This document shows, piece by piece, positions 56,896 to 64,000 of a stretch of 64,000 bases of DNA. Every line of letters starts with the position of its first letter. Within the stretch, counting starts at the first letter, position 1. The notes beneath the pieces were generated by a model. It had not been told where the DNA came from. It made no database searches and was given only the letters and a program-made list of their open reading frames with translations. The position numbers were made by a program, and so were the translations under genes. This DNA is from Blastobasis lacticolella. Lineage: Eukaryota; Arthropoda; Insecta; Lepidoptera; Blastobasidae. The DNA lies in the NCBI GenBank assembly GCA_905147135.1, contig LR990067.1:5270001-5334000 (forward strand), given 5' to 3'.

Positions 56896-58213
56896 ATAAT
56901 CGATCTGCCCGAATCATCAACTTCAATCAATCATCTGCCCGAAGAAATGTTTCGCAACATATTGGAATCCTTATCTTTTAATGACATAGTGAACTGCGGT
57001 AAAGTGTGTCTCCACTGGAAGAACCTAGTAGAAGAGTTAGGCGAGTATTTCAGGATGAAAAAGTGCTCCTGGGATTATCCGGACGTTTATAAAGACGGAC
57101 GTCGGGCCTGTCATGGTGCCAGCTGTACCGTTCCTTACATCATTGGGGAGCCATAAATGAAATCCAACATTCTTCTTACATGCACCATATGCCACATGAG
57201 CAGATTGGTGTAGTATATATTCTTCAGAATAATATAATTTGCTATCCGATACGGCGATCATTGGCAGACCGTCGTGATTGCGAAAGATATGAAACATCTT
57301 TTTACGCAGTCGTGTACTTCGATGCGAAGAAACGTGAATTTGTAAATACGAGAGAGTTTGGTGTTAATTTTCGTAATTATAGAGAAAGTGACGATATTAT
57401 CGTAATCGAAATAATCGAAGAAAATCAGCACACGCTGATTTTCTTCGTGTGCTGATTTTCTTCGATTATTTCCTTCGATTATTTCTTAGAGTATTACCTA
57501 AAAGTTTTGATACGAAAAGAACCGAGCAAGTTATATTCGATTTAATTGCGGAGTGTTCGTGGTTCGTGGTAAGCAATGACGTGTATTATCAAACTAGGGA
57601 AGACACAGTGATAAAGCTCCACAGACTGAGAGTTATACAGGAAAATGGAAGAGTGCGCTTTGAAAATAATGCATTGGCCGAAAGTAACAAACACGAGATA
57701 TTAGCCATAGTGCCTTTCGGTAATACTGTACACCTGCTCAAAAGATCGCCTATACTACACTACTGGATACACGTAGTTGCAGTAAAAAATAGTTCATTAA
57801 TAACATTATTTACTTACAATTTTTATGATAAGACGGTAAAAGATATTTTTCAAGAATTTTCAAGATTCGGTTTCTATATTAGCTATCCTGACCTTAACAG
57901 GCGAATTTTAAAAATAGATTGTTTCAGACCAACATCTCATTGTAGTAAATTTAAGACAATCATTCCCTACGGACCCTATATGATGACATTCACCTGTGAT
58001 GAATATTTCCCATGGGCGCTGAAACTTAATATTATCCCTAACAGCGTATCTACGGGTAGTCAATGTTTGAAATTCGATACGTTTAGACCTTGGTTTCTAG
58101 TCGAACTTATTCAAATCACAGAGTGCGCTGGCGGGCAGATAATAGTGCTCGAATACTTAGATTCTATCGAATGTAATAAAAAACTGAGTGTGGTATTTAT
58201 CGACGGTGAATAG
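56896..58213 (+). pseudogene. F-box gene copy H: start lost, deletion and palindromic insertion
   Basis: The usual ATG is ATA (56896-56898); the next in-frame ATG is at 56947, inside the F-box. It shares the 7-bp deletion (about 57097). The body is open from 57180, but at about 57439 a palindromic, reverse-complement-templated insertion of some 50 nt disrupts the H-T-L-R-V-L segment. The rest (in frame from about 57490) runs to TAG 58211-58213 with the G-E-stop end and C-S-K-F-K-T form. Private changes include F-D-L-I-A-E-C for F-D-F-M-E-E-C. No full-length product is possible. Confidence 0.93.
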
Positions 58214-59034
58214 TCTTTGTAGAGGTCTTGTTTTCTTTCAGACCGAAGGATGCTTACCAATGCGAGATTAAAGTTGATTGTGTGCTTTTTTTTTCAATCA
58301 TTGGGGTAAAGTGATAAGAAGATGACTTACTGTATATTTAGTATGTAATTTGTTAATAACTATGTTTTAATTGTACCTATTACATGTTAGAAAATAATTA
58401 TTACACATTAAAAATGTAAAAATATTGCATGTCATGAAAAGTATAATTAAAAATACAGAAAAACAATGTTAAATTCACATGCATGGGCCGAAAATAACAA
58501 ACACGAGATAATAGCCATAGTGCCTTAATTAAATAATTAATTAAATTATTAGATTGAATTACTATAAAAGGTCAATCATAACATAAATTATTAAATTACT
58601 TACATTGAAATTAATTACTATTTCAAATGTCAACTTATAAAAACATTTACGTACTACAATTGTAATATGCTGGCATAAGTTAATATTATTACATCTGGGT
58701 AAAATTATACTTTCGAAATATTATTTGTACTATAGAAAACAAATTAAACAATAAATGCCAACAATTAAATGAATGTCATTGGCTATTCAGTGTGGCGAAG
58801 CGGATACTGTTATGGGTACCTTAACACATGGTGCTTTTTCAGTAATTAGTGGTATGTATTATTTATGTGTTGTAAATATTTAGAATTAAAGTTTTAGTCA
58901 TTTAAACTGTTTCTTATCCTATTTACCCTTGACTATGAGGTAATCGTTGAAATTTATTGTTTAATATGTTTTCTGAGTATTTGGTGACATTCTGCTGTTT
59001 TAGGAACTTCCATACCTCGTGGGCGCAGAAACTA
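58214..59034. repeat. Spacer after copy H
   Basis: The C/D/H type of short 3' flank, the coding relic near 58483-58530, then the same sequence as after copy F (ctgctgttttaggaacttcc) up to the MITE. No gene. Confidence 0.6.
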
Positions 59035-59645
59035 TGCTTTGTCTAATATAGGATGATAATTTTGACAGCTCAGTAATTGTTGGTCCTTGGCGCACGCCCA
59101 TGAAGTTTCGTGTTTTATTTTGGTAAAATGTACTACGGATAATATCGTACTTTACAGACAGGCCCCGCCCCTTGAGTAAAGTGCCACGAGTAACGAATAA
59201 CAACAGACAATCGAAAATCGGTATTCAAATAAAATAATCGAACATTTAAAATTACATTTAGATAATTAAATTATTTTGTGCAACTATAACTCTTATTCCT
59301 TGTTTGGATTTCACCTAAGAGACCTTTTACAACAACGATCTCGACTCGCGCGTATTCTACGGAATAGGATGACTGACCGAATAAAAATACGCACGTGTCG
59401 AAATGGTCGTTGTTGAAGGGTTTTTAATGTCATATTAATAAATTCTTAATTAAAAAAAAAAAAAATAGTTTATTTTGTATAACACGTGTTATTACGATTA
59501 GTTATAATACTGAATAACCATGCAACTATCGATTCCAAGTACTATGAGAATGATAATCGATAATCAAATAGATTCATTAACGATTTTTCACTACCCCATC
59601 CCTACTGTGAATTGTCAAAATTATCATCCTATATTTGACAAAGTA
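59035..59645. mobile_element. About 610-bp MITE with TA target duplication
   Basis: Ends: CTTTGTCTAATATAGGATGA on the left; the right is the inverse of CTTTGTCAAATATAGGATGA. Together they make about 30 bp of terminal inverted repeat. The empty site exists at 38656 (aaactaaatattgcccc) and gives a TA duplication (59033-59034 and about 59646-59647). Inside, 59328-59420 folds into a second imperfect hairpin (aacaacgatctcgac with gtcgaaatggtcgttgtt). No coding capacity. Confidence 0.8.
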
Positions 59646-59689
59646 TAAATATTGCCCCAAACGGCATATCTTCTTGTCCTTAGTTTTAC

Positions 59690-59860
59690 AAATTCGATGC
59701 CGGTTCGATCAGCTTCCTAATGTTAACATCGTGGTTAACGGTCGACTTTATTCAAATCAGAGAGTGCGCTAGCGTTTTCGAATACTTTGATTACAACGCA
59801 TGTAATAATGAACTGATTTTAATATTTATCAACGGTGAAATAATGTCTTTATTTAGGATT
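59690..59860 (+). pseudogene. Diverged F-box paralogue, 3' relic (second copy)
   Basis: Same relic as at 38690-38860: W-L-T-V-D-F-I-Q-I-R-E-C-A, V-F-E-Y-F-D-Y-N-A-C-N, I-L-I-F-I-N-G-E, parallel to the last 45 residues of the array genes. This copy differs from the other at only a few bases, so the pair spread by recent unit duplication although the relic itself is old. Confidence 0.6.
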
Positions 59861-59941
59861 TTAGGCCGAAGGACGCTATCAATGCTTGATTTGAACTTGA
59901 TTGTGTGTGTGCGTGTGTAGCTTTTAAACCAAAAGTATTAG

Positions 59942-60070
59942 TTGCAGGAAAGAGTGGCGAAGCGCATCTTTTATGCTGAACTAGAGGAGGGCAAGCGAAA
60001 ACGCGGCGGACAACTCCTCCGATATAAAGATGTTCAAAAGCGTCAAATGAAAGGATGTAACATTCAGTCC
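59942..60070 (+). mobile_element. Scrap of a LINE reverse transcriptase C-terminus (second copy)
   Basis: Open frame reading [15 protein letters not shown], then [20 protein letters not shown]. That is the typical basic end of a non-LTR reverse transcriptase. No other part of the element remains nearby. Confidence 0.6.
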
Positions 60071-60239
60071 TCTTTGTCCTTTATTTCCCTATATTATTAT
60101 TATAATATAAGGAAATCAAAAGTTAGTCCGATAAATTTTTTAATGCGTTATCTTTTAATGTCACAATGTACATCCAGCAGTTATAGCGTCTCCTTACCAG
60201 GTGTATGGTAGGACCAAAAGGCGCAATGGCTTATATCTC

Positions 60240-60816
60240 GTGCTTGTTGCTTTTTATTTGTTTTAAACTAAACTCGCGTTCTTTACATCATAAATTTCTT
60301 TAAATCATAAAGGTACGTTTGTTGCTTTTTGCCAATGCAGTATTTTTAAAACGTACTCGTAATTCCACATTTTCCAGTATAACTCTCAATCTGTGGAGCT
60401 TTATTACTTTGTCTTTGTATTGTAGTTGATGATTCGGGTTGAATACTCATCGTGGTTAATGCTCAAAGCCAATTCGTCGTCGTTGTTGAATTTATTGCGA
60501 CCGCAGTGTGGGCCACGCAGGATGCAAGCTGTCGAACTAACTAAACAATTACATACAATTTGAAAGGTTTGGTCGCTATTAGCGCAGGGTGGCGAGATGC
60601 GGGGGGCGAAAAGGCTTACGTCTATTGTTACGGGCTGGTAGCCTCTGCGGACTGAGCTATTGTTCCTACACAAACTGTACGGTTAGATAGGTACCTACTT
60701 AAATAATCTTACACGTAAAAACCATTTCCTGGAATTATGTTTACAGTTTATCCCATGCCTAGAACTTGAGTCTAAGGTTTTGTTGTTTGAAGCCTAGATT
60801 TGAAGGCACTAGGAAC
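60240..60816. other. Unassigned stretch
   Basis: Nothing in other units matches most of this. It contains a GC-richer middle (gcagggtggcgagatgcggg) and ends in the array sequence gcctagatttgaaggcacta. I see no gene or known repeat. Confidence 0.4.
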
Positions 60817-61180
60817 CTGACGACTTGAGTGGTTCAGTGGTCAACATGCCAGTCATCCACGCAAGAGGTCCCTGGTTCAATTCCCGGCCGGGCAGAAATT
60901 CAAATGATTAATTTTTATTTCTGTTACGAGCCTGGGTGTTATATGTATAAAAAGTATGTATTTAAAAAAAGTATATAAGTAGTATATCAGGTAGCTAGCA
61001 CCCATAGTACAATAATGTATAATAAGTATGTATCTAAAAAAAAAAAAAAAAGTATTTTATTAGTATTTCAGTTATCTAGCACCCATAGTACAAGCTTTGC
61101 TTAGTTTGGGGCTAGATGGCGCTGTGTGAATTTGTCCACGAATATTTATTTATTTATTTATTTATAGTACAAGCTTAATT
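60817..61180 (+). mobile_element. tRNA-derived SINE with duplicated tail
   Basis: A-box-like gtggttcagtggtcaac, and a B box of the form GGTTCAATTCC at 60874-60884. The body ends in cttagtttggggctagatgg and cgctgtgtgaatttgtcc, a tail common in moth and butterfly SINEs, then (attt)n. Within it, about 85 bp ending in ctagcacccatagtacaa are repeated in tandem (about 60950-61018 and 61025-61093). The exact target duplication could not be fixed. Confidence 0.8.
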
Positions 61181-61846
61181 TTAGTAGAATCTTATTACTA
61201 ATTAGCGGGATGGTAAGTAATACTTAAAGCTAAGTAGACCAAATATATAAAAAAATAAAAGCTGTTTAAATATACCTTCCTACTTTAAATATAAAATTGC
61301 ATTTGAATTTCTACACATGGGATTAAAATACTGTTTCCACGTGGTAAAATTTGACGCAGGTACTGTCTAGCACATCGTGAAGACAACAGAGGAACGATAC
61401 AGCAATGAATACAAAGAAGGAACAAACAATGGAAAAAGGGTGTGTCTCCATTTTCTGTGCGGTATGATAGCCGTTACCCAGGGTCCGGCCTGTTTCGCGC
61501 ATGTAGGCCTACACACTACCACGTGACTTAGATTAAAATCTTCCTTTTGTAAACCAAATTTTAATCCCACGCTTGAAAATTTAATTTGTTTCAAAGCGAT
61601 TTAGGTAGGTATGTAAAATTTAAGTCAATTCTACTTACGCATTTACTTACATATCGCACGTTTGGTAAAGTTTCTACAAAAATAAAGATAACCGGTTTAT
61701 TTGATGGATGGCTGTTCAACTTCCAAGTGAACACTTTAAATCCCATGCCTAGTAACATGTCTTTGTTATTCTCTTGTATGTCTACGATAAACGCGGACTC
61801 CTCAGGCTCAGCAAGAGTCCGCGTGGGCGGATATCACTGTCTTTTC
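61181..61846. repeat. Type-2 spacer, unit I
   Basis: Standard spacer with the X module at about 61400-61510, the cacgtgac box near 61520 and the ctccgcggactcctc stretch near 61790 shared with E and G. It breaks at cttttc (61841-61846), the target of a LINE. No gene. Confidence 0.6.
61400..61510 (-). repeat. X module, inverted promoter block (unit I)
   Basis: A more diverged X (aaggaacaaacaatggaaaa, then tttctgtgcggtatgatag), close to the E/G form. Its opposite-strand counterpart is the CCAAT-box module at about 63050-63095. Confidence 0.6.
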
Positions 61847-62855
61847 AATCAATCAATCAATCAATTAATTTTATTCAACATAGGTATCAAAAATACACTT
61901 ATTGAACGTTAATACAATGTCCATACTTAACAGTAATCATATAAATAATAAATAAAAATTAATAGATAATGTCAAATTGATATACGTCTAACATACAATG
62001 TTATAAATATAATTTATATAAATTAATTAAATGTCAAGAATGAATATTAAAATGTCAAAACATTTTCCACATATCAATTATATAATTTTAATTTAACCGA
62101 ATGTCACTCCAAGCATTTTTATCTCCAACATAGTCATTTACGTTATAATATGCTTTTTTACATAAAGTGGTCTTTACAACAGACTTAAATTTATTTATAG
62201 GCAGCTCGACTATGTCGTTAGGTATTTTATTATAATACTGAATACTGGCCCCTACAAATGAATTCAGAATTCTGCTTAGCCTAGTTTTTAAGTGTACTAA
62301 TTTGTTTTTATTTCTAGTATTAATGTTATGTATGTCACAGTTCTTCTTGAACATTTGTGTATTTTTTCTAACATATACAATATTTTCATAAATATATTGA
62401 CAGGGTACAGTCAAAATGTTAGTTTCTTTAAATAATTGCCTTAAGGAATCTCGACTCCTCAGACCATAAATAGCCCGTACAGCTCTCTTTTGCAAAACAA
62501 ACACTGAATTTAAATCTACCGCATGACCCCACAACAAAATGCCATACGAGAGTAAGCTGTGGAAATACGCAAAATATACCAGTTTTGCTGTTGTTATGTC
62601 CGTCAATTGTCTAATCTTCTTTACAGCGTAAGCAGCAGAACTAAGCCGACTCGACAAGGCTGTTATGTGAGGACCCCACTGTAAACGGTTGTCTATTGTC
62701 ATTCCCAAGAAAACTGTATTAGTGTGGAAATCTAAATTTTCATTATTAATTTTAACATTGATAACGGGATTGTTTACATTAGGTAATTGAAAATGCACAC
62801 ACTTCGTTTTTTTTGCATTCAGTACAAGGTTATTTATCGTAAACCAATCTTGGAC
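61847..62855 (-). mobile_element. 5'-truncated LINE insertion
   Basis: About 1.0 kb in minus orientation between a 6-bp duplication CTTTTC (61841-61846 and 62856-62861). The empty site is seen in unit E (ctgtcttttcgtattgg). Its 3' end carries a (GATT)n tail, read as aatcaatcaatc on the plus strand. It has lost everything upstream of the end of the reverse transcriptase. Confidence 0.9.
62088..62855 (-). pseudogene. C-terminal part of a LINE reverse transcriptase
   Basis: Open from the truncated 5' edge (reading W-F-T-I-N-N-L-V-L-N-A-K-K-T-K) to a stop at 62088, about 256 codons. It includes F-L-G-M-T-I-D, L-Q-W-G-P-H-I, S-Y-G-I-L-L-W-G and V-L-Q-K-R-A-V-R-A-I-Y-G, the thumb and tail region of CR1/jockey-group reverse transcriptases. 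The catalytic palm is absent, so it is inactive. The lack of stops suggests a fairly recent insertion. Confidence 0.85.
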
Positions 62856-63049
62856 CTTTTCGTATTGGTACCTACTTTATATACATTGCTTTTGAATGTG
62901 TCAGATCTGCAATCGTTGACATTATTACTTTTTTATGTTGTAAGCGGGCCTGATGGAAAGTGGTTACCGCCGCAGACATCAGAAGCACCAGGACCGCGGA
63001 TATTGTAATTACCTACATAGAAATCTAACACAGAACGTCACTGCCCTCG

Positions 63050-63274
63050 CCCCATTGTATCTTCATCCCTTGTATTCATTGGTCGCCCCGCTGCCCGGCC
63101 CCCGCGCTATTAGCGTCCAAAACATTACACCACTCATTGTAAGATAGTTTCGTCCGTCAGTTTGACAGCGTGCGTCGCAATAGCAAGCCCCTCGCTCACC
63201 GGATTTGTGATCCGAAGCCCACTGTGCTCAACTGCGTGACAAATAATCATTTCAGGAACGAGAAATCAATCACG
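63050..63274 (+). promoter_or_regulatory. Type-2 promoter and leader of copy I
   Basis: Pyrimidine tract and inverted CCAAT box ATTGG (63078-63082), TCAGTT initiator (63157-63162), then about 115 nt to the ATG ending tttcag|gaacgag. Matches unit E closely. No TATA box seen. Confidence 0.45.
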
Positions 63275-64000
63275 ATGATCGATCTGCCCGTATCATCAAC
63301 TTCAATCAATCATCTGCCCGAGGAATTGTTTCACAACATATTGGAATCCTTGTCTTTTGATGACATAGTGAACTGCGGTAAAGTGTGTCTCCACTGGAAG
63401 AACCTGGTAGAAGAGTTAGGCGAGTATTTCTGGATGAAAAGGTGCTCCTGGGATTACCCGGACGTTTATAAAGACGGTCATCGGACGTCGGGCCTGTCGT
63501 GGTGCCAGCTGTACCGTGCCTTACATAATTGGGGAGCCATAAATGAAATCCAACATTCTTCTTACATGCACCATATGCCACATGAGCAGATTGGTGTAGT
63601 TTATCTTCTTCAGAATAATATAATTTGCTATCCGATACGGCGATCATTGGCAGACCGTCGTGATTGCGAAAGATATGAAACATCTTTTTACGCAGTCGTG
63701 TACTTCGATGCGAAGAAACGTGAATTTGTAAATACGAGAGAGTTTGGTGTTAATTTTCGTAATTATAGAGAAAGTGACGATATTATCGTAATCGAAATAA
63801 TCGAAGAAAATCAGCACACGCTGCGAGTATTACCTAAAAGTTTTGATACGGAAAGAACCGAGCAAGTTATATTCGATTTTATGGAGGAGTGTTCGTGGTT
63901 CGTGGTAAATAATGACGTGTATTATCAAACTAAGGAAGACACAGTGATAAAGCTCCACAGACTGAGAGTTATACAGGAAAATGGAAGAGTGCGCTTTGAA
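63275..64000 (+). CDS. F-box protein, copy I (runs off the window)
   Basis: Starts at the conserved ATG and is open for 242 codons to the window edge, about 57% of the 424 residues of copy E. F-box at residues 10-55, with L-P-E-E-L-F, I-L-E-S-L and V-C-L-H-W-K-N-L-V; one private change in the loop gives S-F-D-D-I-V. The body carries the R-R-S-L-A-D-R-R and R-E-F-V-N-T forms, making it the closest relative of copy A. The promoter module is intact and type 2. I expect a working SKP1-binding substrate receptor if the rest is as clean; the 3' part is not visible. Confidence 0.85.
   Translation, partial: MIDLPVSSTSINHLPEELFHNILESLSFDDIVNCGKVCLHWKNLVEELGEYFWMKRCSWDYPDVYKDGHRTSGLSWCQLYRALHNWGAINEIQHSSYMHHMPHEQIGVVYLLQNNIICYPIRRSLADRRDCERYETSFYAVVYFDAKKREFVNTREFGVNFRNYRESDDIIVIEIIEENQHTLRVLPKSFDTERTEQVIFDFMEECSWFVVNNDVYYQTKEDTVIKLHRLRVIQENGRVRFE

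Noticed and set aside
1..64000. CRISPR arrays, bacterial operons, rRNA genes
   Set aside because: None seen; repeats here are long units, inverted repeats or microsatellite tails typical of an animal genome.

Overview
This window looks like the nuclear genome of an insect, most likely a moth or butterfly. The spacers are AT-rich and full of short taggtac-type motifs. The mobile elements fit Lepidoptera: an RTE retroposon ending in an ATG/TGA microsatellite, tRNA-derived SINEs, a gagCggCGCTgtg-type SINE tail, hAT, TA-flanked and Harbinger-like elements, and a gypsy LTR element. There is no operon structure. The species call is inference from repeat content, not from a recognised single-copy gene.

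The backbone is a head-to-tail array, all on the + strand, of at least nine copies (named A to I here) of one F-box protein gene. They lie at <1-4288 (A), 9087-10357 (B), 15393-16660 (C), 25696-26962 (D), 29524-30798 (E), 36640-37901 (F), 50466-51773 (G), 56896-58213 (H) and 63275->64000 (I). Without the inserted elements the repeat period is about 6.3 kb for most units; the D-to-E unit is shorter. Only E is complete and open (424 aa). I is open to the window edge. A is open except for one retroposon insertion. B, C, D, G and H carry stops or frameshifts. F is split in two by a 7-bp deletion that C, D and H share.

Two kinds of 5' module drive the copies. Type 1 (B, C, D, H and, beheaded, F) has an inverted CCAAT box, a TATA box, a TCAGT initiator and about 0.8-0.9 kb of CpG-rich leader, then a common junction (attacag|gaacgag) about 15 nt before the ATG. 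Type 2 (E, G, I) has a related CCAAT-box module, no clear TATA box, a TCAGTT initiator, and joins the same gene body at tttcag|gaacgag. In the spacers a second copy of the type-1 upstream module lies in inverted orientation, CACGTG E-boxes recur, and a relic of about 45 bp of the F-box coding sequence is kept.

The array has been hit repeatedly by mobile elements: an intact RTE retroposon inside copy A (1006-4166); a 4.7-kb TTA-flanked Harbinger-like inverted-repeat element (17075-21801); a 176-bp internally deleted RTE derivative (27609-27784); a jockey-type fragment that replaces copy F's promoter (34250-35927); a young gypsy LTR element (40401-50434) whose 3' LTR is split by a 4.8-kb TA-flanked inverted-repeat element that itself holds an inverted SINE pair and a hAT element; a MITE (59035-59645); a SINE (about 60817-61180); and a 5'-truncated LINE (61847-62855). 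Three separate units also carry perfect palindromes made by templated, strand-switched micro-insertions.

All element boundaries were read by eye, comparing each insertion with the empty site in a sister unit, so most target duplications are well supported. Functions of the F-box proteins beyond SKP1 binding are not visible here.
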